A DNA stretch of 33,099 nucleotides from Paracoccus bogoriensis (GTDB taxonomy: Bacteria > Pseudomonadota > Alphaproteobacteria > Rhodobacterales > Rhodobacteraceae): assembly GCF_019431455.1 (NCBI RefSeq), contig NZ_JAHYSR010000032.1:1-33099 (forward strand), in the 5' to 3' direction. The position numbers and the translations under genes were made by a program. Positions 1-7,422 of the stretch are shown here, in pieces. A model generated the notes under the pieces. The model worked only from the letters and a program-made list of their open reading frames with translations, had not been told where the DNA came from and searched no databases. How positions within the stretch are numbered: position 1 is the first letter of the stretch; every line of letters begins with the position of its first letter.

Positions 1-104
1 CTCACGCCGCCGAATAATGGCACACAAAAAGAGAACAAACTCGACTTGCGAGTGGCCCTGAAAACAGGGGCAGGTCAAGGTGACCGCGAAACGCGCACGA
101 GATC

Positions 105-392
105 GGGAGGCTCTACCTGGGGCGCTTGGGCGAAATCACCCCGTCCGAGGCGCTGTTCGCCACACCCTGCCACCCATATATGCGAATGCGGCTGGACGCA
201 GTGCCGGACATCCGGATGACCGGCCGCCGCCGTGAAAAGGTCGAGAGCGAGATCCAGATCCCATCGACCCGCCGCCGGGCTGTCTTCTTCCACACGCGCC
301 GCCCCATTGCCAATGATCGCTGCCGGTCCGAGATCCCAGCCCTGACGCCGTGCGGGGCACAGGCCGCCGCCTGTCACGCGGGCGAAGAATGA
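105..392 (+). pseudogene. 3' remnant of an oligopeptide/dipeptide ABC transporter ATP-binding protein (OppF/DppF type)
   Basis: The frame reads LYLGRLGEI, then a helix with HPYMRMRLDAVP, then IANDRCRSEIPAL and CGAQAAACH before the stop. This is the C-terminal end (oligo_HPY region) of peptide-transporter ATPases, whose usual text is YLGRIVEIGP, HPYTRALLSAVP, PPPGCxFHxRC and CxxxxPAL. Walker A, the signature motif and Walker B are absent because the frame is closed by a stop at 81-83. Inside the remnant the expected IDPPPGC segment is in the +1 frame (about 263-284), between two compensating single-base shifts, so the current frame reads STRRRAV instead. The HTRC cysteine has become arginine. 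No start codon or ribosome site supports a live gene. I am confident of the family from the motif order, and infer that it is decayed. Confidence 0.72.
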
Positions 393-510
393 CGCATCTG
401 AAACCGGATCGGGCTACGCTCGTCCTTCGGTCGGGTCGCGGTCTCCGCCGGATTGCAGTGATGCGCCCAGGCCGCTAGGTTTGACACGAGACCACAGGGA
501 CTCTGCACCG

Positions 511-768
511 ATGTCAGCCGATGCTGAAATGCTTGATACAACGGGGCTCTTGTGTCCCCTGCCCGTGCTCAAGGCGCGCAAGCGGCTCAAGGCCATGGCG
601 CCGGGCAGCCTGTTGCGGCTGGTCGCGACCGATCCGGCGGCGGTGATCGACGTGCCGCATTTCTGTGCCGAGGCCGGTCACGAACTGGTCGCCACCGAAG
701 AGCCCGAGGGCGGGCAAGCCCGCATCTTCGTGATCCGCCGTGGTCCGGGCCGCCCCTCAGGCGCCTAG
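511..768 (+). CDS. TusA/SirA-like sulfurtransferase family protein
   Basis: A protein of 85 residues with the TusA-family core: LDTTGLLCPLPVLKARK near the N-terminus carries the CPxP motif, whose cysteine (about residue 14) carries persulfide sulfur in characterised members. The rest fits the two-layer alpha/beta fold, with VATDPAAVIDVPHFC and GHELVA. The ATG at 511 is chosen over a TTG at 481 because homologues begin only a few residues before the LDxxGLxCP strand. Its stop overlaps that of the convergent DUF2478 gene within a CTAG. Its position beside molybdenum/tungsten cofactor and FDH genes suggests a role in sulfur supply to the cofactor (FdhD needs sulfur), but that is inference; many TusA paralogues have no assigned partner. 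Confidence 0.85.
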   Translation: MSADAEMLDTTGLLCPLPVLKARKRLKAMAPGSLLRLVATDPAAVIDVPHFCAEAGHELVATEEPEGGQARIFVIRRGPGRPSGA

Positions 769-1277
769 GCCCATACGCCGCGAAAGGCGGAATACCATGC
801 GGTGATCGCCTGCAGTTCGGCGCTGACCTCCGTCGCCATGTCTCCGGCAAAGTCCAGAAACGCCGCTTTCTGTATCGCCGACACCGTGGTCAGGACCGGA
901 ATGCCATCCGCCAGCGCCTTGCCGATCAGATCGCGAAAGCCGCGCCCCTCGGCCTCGGATTTTCCGAACTTGTTGACGATCAGAAGATCGGGTGCAGCAC
1001 GGGCCATCCCAGCCTCGACAAGGGCCACGGCCTCGGCCAGCCCTTGAGGGTCCAGCCGACAGCCCTTCGCATCGCGCCCCAGATCCTGAGAGATCGCGAC
1101 GACGCGATCCGAGCCCAGAACCGCCAGCATCATCCGGCAGGGCCGGTCCGGCGCAACCTCGTGGTTCTGCTGCAAGGCACCCGCGATGCGCAGGCCTTCC
1201 CGCGCCAGGCACGCGGCGGCATTGGCCAACAACGCATCCAGACCGCCCTGCCCGTCATTGACCAGAAATCCCAGCAT
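765..1277 (-). CDS. DUF2478 domain-containing protein (NTPase-like, molybdate/tungstate-locus associated)
   Basis: A protein of 170 residues beginning MLGFLVNDGQGGLDALLA, with LSQDLG-like and LLIVNKFGKSEAEG segments and GIPVLTTV near the end. This layout matches DUF2478, a family related to small nucleoside-triphosphatases and often found next to molybdate or tungstate ABC transporters. A canonical P-loop lysine is not evident in the N-terminal glycine-rich segment, so I do not claim NTP hydrolysis. The start at 1277 is preferred over an in-frame ATG at 1307 because GGAGG lies 5 nt before it. It lies downstream of tupBCA in the same direction, with a decayed frame between. Function unknown; a role in metal or cofactor handling is inference from neighbourhood. 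Confidence 0.8.
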   Translation of the reverse strand: MLGFLVNDGQGGLDALLANAAACLAREGLRIAGALQQNHEVAPDRPCRMMLAVLGSDRVVAISQDLGRDAKGCRLDPQGLAEAVALVEAGMARAAPDLLIVNKFGKSEAEGRGFRDLIGKALADGIPVLTTVSAIQKAAFLDFAGDMATEVSAELQAITAWYSAFRGVWA

Positions 1278-1768
1278 CCGAGCCTCCACATTTTCTCCCG
1301 GAAGCATTGTTTCTTGAACGGGCCGCTGACAAGGGCTGTCGCGGACAGAAGGGCGTCGGCAGAGCTCTTGTGGCCCAGCAGGCCGTCATGCGCCTCGCGG
1401 GCCGCGCGCAGGGCAGCCTGCAGCGCCCTGACCTCGTGCGGCCGTGCGCCCGGATGCACCGCGTCGCGGCCGCCTTCGCGCAAGACGGCCACCATGCCGG
1501 GCTGTTGAAATCACGGATCGCCGCCGGGCACAGAAGCGGGCCGAGCCGAACGCCAAAGGCGATGGTCTCGGCGTTCAGCATCAGGCGCAGCGTCTCGACG
1601 CCGAGGCTTCGGCCAGATCGGCGGCCGCAGCGCGACGCCCCTCACGGGGGGCGGTCAACCGCGCACGAGCGACCGGATCGCCGCATCGCTTGTCCTGACC
1701 CGCGCGGCGAATGCCCCTGCCCGGCCGAGCCTGCGCAAGGGGCTGGAAAAGCCCAGAAGCCAGGTCAT
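1278..1768 (-). pseudogene. Multiply frameshifted protein gene, family not recognised
   Basis: Read on the minus strand from an ATG at 1768, the frame MTWLLGFSSPLRRLGRAG continues to about 1650, where it meets a TGA. Protein-like text resumes in a second frame (RARLTAPREGRRAAAADLAE, to about 1602), then a third (GVETLRLMLNAETIAFG to DFNSP, to about 1503), then the first again (GMVAVLREGGRDAVHP to SGPFKKQCF). Joined, these give a coherent alanine- and arginine-rich, mostly helical protein of about 160 residues, so the parent gene appears to have taken at least three single-base indels. I cannot name the family. It sits between tupA and the DUF2478 gene with the same orientation. Sequencing error at three nearby sites is an alternative. 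Confidence 0.55.
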
Positions 1769-1810
1769 GTCCAGAACCTGGCCAGGCGCCGTGATAAATG
1801 CCCCTGACGA

Positions 1811-2629
1811 TCACTCGCTGCGGGTGGCGGGAAGGAACGGCTGCTCGCCCCCGATGGTGAAACCTGCGATGGCCGCCTGCCCCGCATCCGAGATAATCCA
1901 GTCGATGAAGGCCTGCCCCTGTTCGGCCTTGATATGGGCGTGCCTCTTGGGGTTCACCAGGATGATGCCGTAAGGGTTGAACAGCGCCGGGTCGCCCTGA
2001 TGGACGATTTCCAGCGGGCCACGATTGTCGAAGCCAAGCCAGCTACCGCGATCGGTCAGCGCATAGGCAGGCAGCTGCGCGGCCATGTTCAGCATGGCGC
2101 CCATGCCGGAACCGGTGGACAGATACCATTCGCCCGCAGGCTCGATCCCTGCCGCGGACCACAGGGCCTTTTCCGCGACATGGGTGCCGCTGTCATCCCC
2201 GCGCGAGACGAAGGACGCGCCGGCCGCGGCAATGGCCGCCATCGCGCTGGCAGCGTCCGGGGCCTCGCGCAGGCGGGCCGGATCGTCGCCGGGGCCGACG
2301 ATGACGAAATCGTTGTGCATCACGTCGAAACGCTCGACCCCGTAGCCCTCGGCCACAAAGGTCTCTTCCTGAGCGCGGGCATGAACGAAAACCACATCCG
2401 CATCGCCCCGGCGTCCGGTCTCCAGCGCCTGCCCGGTCCCCTGCACGACGACGCGCACCTCGATCCCCGTTTCGGCCTCGAAGATCGGCAGGATATGCCC
2501 GAACAAGCCCGAATTTTCGGTCGAGGTGGTCACGGCGACGGTGATGAAATCCCGCGCGGCGGCGGGCAGCGCGACCAGAAGCCCCAAGGCAGAGGCGGCT
2601 GTCAGAATGACACGGCAGCTATGGGTCAC
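1811..2629 (-). CDS. tupA: Tungstate ABC transporter substrate-binding protein TupA
   Basis: A 272-residue periplasmic oxyanion-binding protein. Residues 1-25 form a signal peptide ending LPAAA. TTSTENSG at 34-41 matches the TTTSxxxSG anion-binding loop of TupA/WtpA proteins. Further family text includes RGDADVVFVHA, the MHNDFVIVGP segment, FVSRGDDSGTH and the LTDRGSWL region. The family binds tungstate very tightly, some members also molybdate. The start is a GTG at 2629 preceded by GAGG. It is the last gene of the transport set (order permease, ATPase, binding protein), 25 nt after tupC. The tungstate-versus-molybdate preference cannot be settled from sequence, but the TTST loop favours tungstate. 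Confidence 0.92.
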   Translation of the reverse strand: MTHSCRVILTAASALGLLVALPAAARDFITVAVTTSTENSGLFGHILPIFEAETGIEVRVVVQGTGQALETGRRGDADVVFVHARAQEETFVAEGYGVERFDVMHNDFVIVGPGDDPARLREAPDAASAMAAIAAAGASFVSRGDDSGTHVAEKALWSAAGIEPAGEWYLSTGSGMGAMLNMAAQLPAYALTDRGSWLGFDNRGPLEIVHQGDPALFNPYGIILVNPKRHAHIKAEQGQAFIDWIISDAGQAAIAGFTIGGEQPFLPATRSE

Positions 2630-2654
2630 GCTTCGCTTGCCTCACCTTTTGCGA

Positions 2655-3368
2655 TTACCAGATCAGATCACCCGCAAGGAATGCGCGCGCCTCGGGCGTT
2701 TCGGGCCCCGCGAAGAAGTCGGCGGCCGGGCGGTGTTCGATCAGGCGGCCGCGATGCAGAAAGGCCACGTCCTGACCCAGACGCCGGGCTTGTCCAAGAT
2801 CATGCGTGGTCATGACAATGGTGATGCCCTCGTCGGAAAACCGGGCAACCATCTCTTCGATGATGCGGGTGGCCGCTGGGTCCAGCGCCGAAGTCGGCTC
2901 GTCCAGAAACAGCACTTGCGGTCGTATCGCCCAGGCCCGGGCCAGCGCAAGGCGTTGCTGTTCGCCGCCCGACAGAAGCCGCGCGGGGCGATCCGCCATC
3001 GCCGCCAGCCCGAAACGGTCCAGCGTCAGGGCCACCGCCTCGCGCCGCGCCGCACGCGCCAGACCACGCAGCGCCAGAGGATAATCCAGATTGGCCGCCA
3101 CGGATCGGCGCAACAGGACGGGGCGTTGAAAGACCATGGCCTGCGCCTCGGGCCGCGGCTCGCCGCTGGCCCAGAACCGGCGGCCCGCACTGGGGTCGAT
3201 CAAGCCGTGGCAGAGCCGCAGAAACAGGCTCTTGCCCGCGCCGTTTGCACCCATCACGATCAGTCGTCGCCCGGCCTCGACGCGCAGCGTCAGACCCGAC
3301 AGCAGGGCTGCGCCGCGCGGCGCATAGGTCACATCCTCAAGCGACAAGGGCAGGATCGGCGCACTCAT
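2655..3368 (-). CDS. tupC: Tungstate ABC transporter ATP-binding protein TupC
   Basis: A 237-residue ABC ATPase that powers oxyanion import. Walker A is GANGAGKS at 40-47, the Q-loop glutamine is in MVFQRPVLL, the signature LSGGEQQ is at 132-138, Walker B VLFLDEP is at 152-158, and the switch histidine is in MTTHDLGQA. There is no C-terminal TOBE/MopI domain, unlike ModC, which agrees with the short TupC/WtpC type. Its ATG at 3368 overlaps the tupB stop by 4 nt, so the two are probably translationally coupled. It pairs with the TupB permease next to it. Confidence 0.92.
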   Translation of the reverse strand: MSAPILPLSLEDVTYAPRGAALLSGLTLRVEAGRRLIVMGANGAGKSLFLRLCHGLIDPSAGRRFWASGEPRPEAQAMVFQRPVLLRRSVAANLDYPLALRGLARAARREAVALTLDRFGLAAMADRPARLLSGGEQQRLALARAWAIRPQVLFLDEPTSALDPAATRIIEEMVARFSDEGITIVMTTHDLGQARRLGQDVAFLHRGRLIEHRPAADFFAGPETPEARAFLAGDLIW

Positions 3369-4060
3369 CCCAGCCGCCCCCGCGCCCATTGCCCAACCCC
3401 CCAGGCCAGCGCGTTCAGCGTCAGGGTCAGGGTAAGCAGGACGATCCCAAGCGCGACCGCCAGCCCCAGATTGCCGCGGCTGGTCTCCAGCGTGATCGCG
3501 GTGGTCATGGTGCGCGTATGACCCGCGATATTGCCGCCAACGATCAGAACCGCGCCCACCTCGGCGCTGGCGCGACCGAAACCCGCCAGCACCCCCGTCA
3601 GCAGCGACACGCGCCCGTCCCACAGCAACGTCGGCACGGCCCGCAGCCGCCCCGCTCCAAGCGACAGAAGCTGTTCGCGATATTCGGCCCACAGATCCTC
3701 GACCACAGACCGGGTCAGAGAGATCACGATGGGCAGGATCAGAAGCGTCTGCGCCATGATCATGGCCGTCGGCGTGAACAGCAGCGCCAGCGGCCCAAGC
3801 GGCCCGGATCGGGACAGCAGCAGATAGACGACCAGCCCCGCGACGACCGGCGGCAGGCCCATCAGCGCGTTCGACACCACGATCATCGCCCCACGACCCG
3901 GAAACCGCGCCAGCGCCAGCGCCGCCCCCAGGGGCAGCCCGATCACGCAGGCAATCGCCACCGCGCCCAAGGTGACACGCAGCGACAGGCCGATGATTTG
4001 CAGCAGCGCGTCATCGCCGCTGGCAATCAGGGTAAAGGCGGTTGCAAAAGGCCCGTCCAC
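3365..4060 (-). CDS. tupB: Tungstate ABC transporter permease TupB
   Basis: A 231-residue inner-membrane permease with several hydrophobic spans (ITLGAVAIACVIGLPLG-like first span, VVAGLVVYLLLS, IVLLTLTLTLNAL at the end). The cytoplasmic EAA-type loop reads EQLLSLGAGRLRAVPTLL. RASAEVGAVLIVGGNI is typical of the TupB/ModB group. I place the start at a GTG at 4060, which has AAGGAG 5 nt upstream; the same frame stays open to 4228, but that extension has no ribosome site and runs through the divergent promoter region into the neighbouring regulator. First gene of tupB-tupC-tupA. Confidence 0.9.
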   Translation of the reverse strand: MDGPFATAFTLIASGDDALLQIIGLSLRVTLGAVAIACVIGLPLGAALALARFPGRGAMIVVSNALMGLPPVVAGLVVYLLLSRSGPLGPLALLFTPTAMIMAQTLLILPIVISLTRSVVEDLWAEYREQLLSLGAGRLRAVPTLLWDGRVSLLTGVLAGFGRASAEVGAVLIVGGNIAGHTRTMTTAITLETSRGNLGLAVALGIVLLTLTLTLNALAWGVGQWARGRLG

Positions 4061-4091
4061 AGTAACTCCTTGCGCAGATTTCCAGAAGAAA

Positions 4092-4139
4092 GCAAAAACA
4101 GCGACATGATTCAAACATGTAACTTTTGCAGGTTTTTGC
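4092..4139. promoter_or_regulatory. Divergent tupB/regulator control region with two inverted repeats
   Basis: The 85 bp between the divergent starts of tupB and the regulator hold two perfect inverted repeats. An outer one, GCAAAAAC (4092-4099) and GTTTTTGC (4132-4139), encloses an inner one, ACATG (4104-4108) and CATGT (4116-4120). The second outer arm is preceded by CTTTTGCAGG, which recurs upstream of the divergent ferredoxin gene at 19920. Placement between a transport operon and a ligand-sensing regulator makes these candidate operator sites. The assignment is inference; no convincing -35/-10 pair was found. Confidence 0.5.
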
Positions 4140-4145
4140 ATCAGG

Positions 4146-5042
4146 ATGCGCGATAACTGTCCTCTGCCATCACCGCTGATGACGACTGCAGAGGTCGCCG
4201 AATATCTGCGTATCAAGGAAAGGACCATCTACGAGATGGTTGCGCGGCAGACGATCCCGTTCAGCCGCGTCACCGGCAAGCTTCTGTTCCCACGCAGGCT
4301 GATCGACGCCTGGCTCGAAGCGCAAACCGAATTGCCTGCCGCGGGAATTGGCGCCGCGCCACCGATTTATGCAGGCTCGAACGATCCGCTGCTGGAATGG
4401 GCGCTCAGGCAATCGGGCGGCGGGCTGGCGGTGCTGGCGCGCGGATCGGTTCAGGGGCTTGAAGACCTGGCGGCGGGGCGTGCGGTTCTGGCGGGGTTTC
4501 ACCTGATCGACCCGCAGACGGGCGAATGGAACATCGCGGCGGCGCGCGCCCATCTGCCCGGCACGTCGCATGTGCTCATCCATTGGGCGCGGCGCGTGCA
4601 GGGCCTGATCCTTGCGCCCGGAAATCCCCTGAGGATCGCCGGGCTGAAGGACGCCGCAGAGCGCGGGCTGCGCTTTGCGACACGCGGCGCGGGTGCCGGA
4701 TCGACCCGACTGCTCGAGATGCTTCTGTCGCGCGAAGGGCTGACCATGGCCGACCTGACCATCGCGGACCTACCGACCGAGACCCACGCCGATCTGGCCG
4801 CCCTGATCGAGACAGGAATGGCCGATCTGGGTCTTGGCCTTCAGGCCGTGGCCGGGCATCTGGGTTTTCTGCCGCTGGTCGCGGATGAAAGCTTCGATCT
4901 GGCAATGACCCGACGCGACTATTTCGAGCCGCCTATTCAGACGCTGCTGGCCTTTGCGCGCACGGATGGCTTTGCCCGCAGGGCCGAATATCTGGGCGGT
5001 TACGACCTGACCGATCTGGGCAAGGTTCTGTGGAACGGCTGA
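4146..5042 (+). CDS. One-component regulator: excisionase-type HTH plus PBP-like oxyanion-sensing domain
   Basis: A 298-residue protein. Residues 12-57 (MTTAEVAEYLRIKERTIYEM and the following wing KLLFPRRLIDAWL) form an HTH_17/MerR-like excisionase DNA-binding domain. From about residue 75 to the end lies a PBP-like domain of the COG1910 type: GSNDPLLEWALRQ, SHVLIHWARRVQGL, RFATRGAGAGSTRL, and a ligand cleft segment with GMADLGLGLQAVA. Such proteins sense molybdate or tungstate with a domain resembling the transporter's binding protein. The start is taken as the ATG at 4146; a second ATG at 4179 also precedes the HTH. It is divergent from tupB, so control of the transporter is likely, and possibly of the fdh genes. 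Its stop is 6 nt from the convergent moeA stop. Confidence 0.85.
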   Translation: MRDNCPLPSPLMTTAEVAEYLRIKERTIYEMVARQTIPFSRVTGKLLFPRRLIDAWLEAQTELPAAGIGAAPPIYAGSNDPLLEWALRQSGGGLAVLARGSVQGLEDLAAGRAVLAGFHLIDPQTGEWNIAAARAHLPGTSHVLIHWARRVQGLILAPGNPLRIAGLKDAAERGLRFATRGAGAGSTRLLEMLLSREGLTMADLTIADLPTETHADLAALIETGMADLGLGLQAVAGHLGFLPLVADESFDLAMTRRDYFEPPIQTLLAFARTDGFARRAEYLGGYDLTDLGKVLWNG

Positions 5043-5048
5043 GGCGGC

Positions 5049-6332
5049 TTAGCCCGCCGCGCCCTGCATGACCCCGAACGAGGCGTAGGGCAAAAAGCGC
5101 ACCGGATCGCCGGGGCCGATCTCGCAGGCTTCGTCGGGCAGTTCGACAAATCCCGTCCCCCATGACAGCCCCGAGATCCGGCCCGAACCCTCGGAGGCAA
5201 AGACCTCGGCCCGGCCCTCGGCATCCAACCGCGCGCGCAGGAACTCGCGGCGGCCCGCCTTCTTGCGCTTGGAAAAACTGGCAGGCACCGTGAAGGCCTG
5301 CGGCACCGTCCAGCCCGCGCCCGACAGCAGCGACAGTGCAGGGCGCGCAAAGACCAGCGCGCAGGTATAGGCCGCGACCGGGTTGCCCGGCAGGCCAAGG
5401 ACCGGCACGCCCTGCCACAGGGCCAGCGCCAGCGGGCGGCCCGGCTTGATCGCGATGCGCCAACTGGTCAGCGTGCCCTGATCGCGCAACAGCCGCGAGA
5501 CGTGATCCTCGTCCCCTGCCGAGGCGCCGCCCGAGGTCAGGATCACATCGGCCTGCGCCGCGCCTTCGTCCAACCGCGCGGCGATCTGGGCCGGATCATC
5601 GGGGGCAAGGCCCAGATCGACCGGCTCGAAGCCCCAGGCTTCGGCCAGGGCCAGAAGCATCGGGCGGTTCGCGTCATAGATCTGGTGCGGCAAGGCGGCG
5701 CGCGACGGGTCGGACAACAATTCGTCCCCGGTGGACAGGACCGCAACGCGCAGGCGGCGATGCACCTGCACCCGCGCGATGCCAAGCGCGGTCAGCAGGG
5801 CGACATCGGCCGGGCCAAGGCGGCGGCCCTTGGGCAGGGCCACGGCGCCTAGGGCCAGATCCTCGCCCGCCTGGCGCGTGTTCGCGCCGTGCTTGACCGG
5901 CCCGTCAAAGACCAATGTCGTGCCATCGGTCGCGCAATCCTCCTGCATCACGACCGTATCGACACCGGGGGGCAGGATCGCGCCGGTCAGGATCCGCAAC
6001 GCCTGACCCATCGGCAGTGTGCCGTCAAAGGGCTGCCCCGCCGCCGCGCGCCCCTGCGCCAGAGGCAGACGCTGCACGCCCTCGCCCGTTGCTGCATGGG
6101 CAAAACCGTAGCCGTCCACCGCCGCATTGGGCATGGGCGGGTTCGAGCGCATGGCAATGGCGGGCGCGGCCAGCACGCGCCCCACGGCCTGAGCGGTGGG
6201 ACTTTCCTCGGTGTCGGTCACGGCATGAAGGGCGGCGCGCAGCCGCGCCAGGGCCTCGTCCACCGGCAGCCAGTCCACCCCCTGCGGCATGGCAAAGGCA
6301 TCGTTGCGAAGGCGCGGCGGGGTCAGGCTCAT
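5049..6332 (-). CDS. moeA: Molybdopterin molybdenumtransferase MoeA
   Basis: A 427-residue cytoplasmic enzyme that inserts molybdate (or tungstate) into adenylylated molybdopterin. Diagnostic segments are PPMPNAAVDGYGFAH at 65-79, the LSTGDEL motif at about 199-205, TSGGASAGDEDH at 266-277, and GLPGNPVAAYTCALVF in the C-terminal half, followed by the small beta-barrel domain IV. The length is normal for the family. The ATG at 6332 overlaps the mobB stop by 4 nt. It is the last gene in fdhD-mobA-mobB-moeA, and the set supplies the bis-MGD cofactor for the adjacent formate dehydrogenase. Confidence 0.95.
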   Translation of the reverse strand: MSLTPPRLRNDAFAMPQGVDWLPVDEALARLRAALHAVTDTEESPTAQAVGRVLAAPAIAMRSNPPMPNAAVDGYGFAHAATGEGVQRLPLAQGRAAAGQPFDGTLPMGQALRILTGAILPPGVDTVVMQEDCATDGTTLVFDGPVKHGANTRQAGEDLALGAVALPKGRRLGPADVALLTALGIARVQVHRRLRVAVLSTGDELLSDPSRAALPHQIYDANRPMLLALAEAWGFEPVDLGLAPDDPAQIAARLDEGAAQADVILTSGGASAGDEDHVSRLLRDQGTLTSWRIAIKPGRPLALALWQGVPVLGLPGNPVAAYTCALVFARPALSLLSGAGWTVPQAFTVPASFSKRKKAGRREFLRARLDAEGRAEVFASEGSGRISGLSWGTGFVELPDEACEIGPGDPVRFLPYASFGVMQGAAG

Positions 6333-6820
6333 AGGTGCACCTCGGATCGGATGAAGGCGGCGATGGCGGGAATGTCGTCCAGATCGAAGCGGGGCAGGCC
6401 GATGGCAAGCGCGCTGTCCGAGGCGATGGCCCGGATCGTGGGATTGCCCGGCGCCAGCAGGGCGCGGCCGATGACGGCGCGGTGGGTCTCGATCTTGGGA
6501 TAGGGGGCGCGCTTGTAGCCCTCGACCAGGACCAGATCGCAGGGCGCCAGATGCGCCAGCAGATCGGCCAGAGCCGGTTCGGCATCGCCGCGCAGCTCCG
6601 TCATCACGGCCCATCGGGCCGGCGAGGCGACGATGACCTGCCTTGCGCCCGCCTGCCGATGGCGGAAGCTGTCGCGGCCGGGATGGTCGATCTCGGTGTC
6701 GTGATGAGCGTGCTTGACGGTCGAGACGCTGAGGCCCTGCCCCGCGAAATGCGCAACCAGTCGTTCGGTCAGCGTGGTCTTGCCGGTATTCTTCCAGCCG
6801 GTGATGCCGTAAACCCTCAT
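6329..6820 (-). CDS. mobB: Molybdopterin-guanine dinucleotide biosynthesis protein B (MobB)
   Basis: A 163-residue GTP-binding adaptor. The P-loop is in GWKNTGKTTLTERL near residues 8-21. VKHAHHDTEIDHPGRDS and the ARWAVMTEL strand are family hallmarks, and VLVEGYKRAPYPKIE is the conserved DLVLVEGFK-type motif. MobB stimulates or delivers substrate for MobA and is not always essential. It overlaps both neighbours (mobA and moeA) by 4 nt with ATGA junctions, so co-translation is likely. Confidence 0.95.
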   Translation of the reverse strand: MRVYGITGWKNTGKTTLTERLVAHFAGQGLSVSTVKHAHHDTEIDHPGRDSFRHRQAGARQVIVASPARWAVMTELRGDAEPALADLLAHLAPCDLVLVEGYKRAPYPKIETHRAVIGRALLAPGNPTIRAIASDSALAIGLPRFDLDDIPAIAAFIRSEVHL

Positions 6821-7422
6821 GCCCGACGAGCCAGCGCGTCGGCCCGGACGATATCCTGAGGCGTGTTGACGTTGAAGAACGGATCGAAGGGCGCGCTGTC
6901 GAACGCGGCCAGACCGGCGCCAAGCCCGTCGGTCCACAAGACGATCTTGCGCAAGCCCCCCGTCAGCGCGGCGCGAAGGTCATCGCGCAGCGCGACGGGC
7001 CAAAGACCAAAGGTCGGGTGGCGCCGCAACTTGCCCGTCTGATCCGGGCTGGCCGCAAGGCACAGACCCGACGGACCCGCATGGGCCGCCAGACGCGCCG
7101 CCAGGTCGCGCGGGAAAAAAGGCGTGTCGGCGGCAGCGGTCACGATGGCATCGGCGCCCTGCTCGGCTGCCCAGTCCAGGCCCGCCAGAACACCGGCCAG
7201 AGGGCCGGGATGGCCGGGCAGGCTGTCGGACAGCACGGGCAGACCGAACTCCGACAGGCGCGCGGGATCGCCATTGGCGTTGATCGCCACCGCGCCCACT
7301 TGGGGTGTCAAGCGGTCAAGCACATGGTCGATCAGGCGCTTCCCGCCGACCTTCAGCAGGCCCTTGTCGCCGCCGCCCATCCGCGTGGCCCGCCCGCCTG
7401 CCAGAACGATGCCCGCGATCAT
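6817..7422 (-). CDS. mobA: Molybdenum cofactor guanylyltransferase MobA
   Basis: A 201-residue nucleotidyltransferase that joins GMP from GTP to molybdopterin. LAGGRATRMGGGDKGLL at the N-terminus is the GTP-binding LAGGxSxRMGxDK signature, GPLAGVLAGLDWA follows, VTAAADTPFFP contains the metal-binding aspartate region, and FFNVNTPQDI near the C-terminus is characteristic. Start ATG at 7422 overlaps the fdhD stop by 4 nt. Product MGD would be used as bis-MGD in the FDH alpha subunit encoded downstream on the same strand set. Confidence 0.95.
   Translation of the reverse strand: MIAGIVLAGGRATRMGGGDKGLLKVGGKRLIDHVLDRLTPQVGAVAINANGDPARLSEFGLPVLSDSLPGHPGPLAGVLAGLDWAAEQGADAIVTAAADTPFFPRDLAARLAAHAGPSGLCLAASPDQTGKLRRHPTFGLWPVALRDDLRAALTGGLRKIVLWTDGLGAGLAAFDSAPFDPFFNVNTPQDIVRADALARRA

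Noticed and set aside
4061..4228. Longer N-terminus for TupB
   Set aside because: It overlaps the start of the divergent regulator and has no ribosome site; the GTG at 4060 has AAGGAG.
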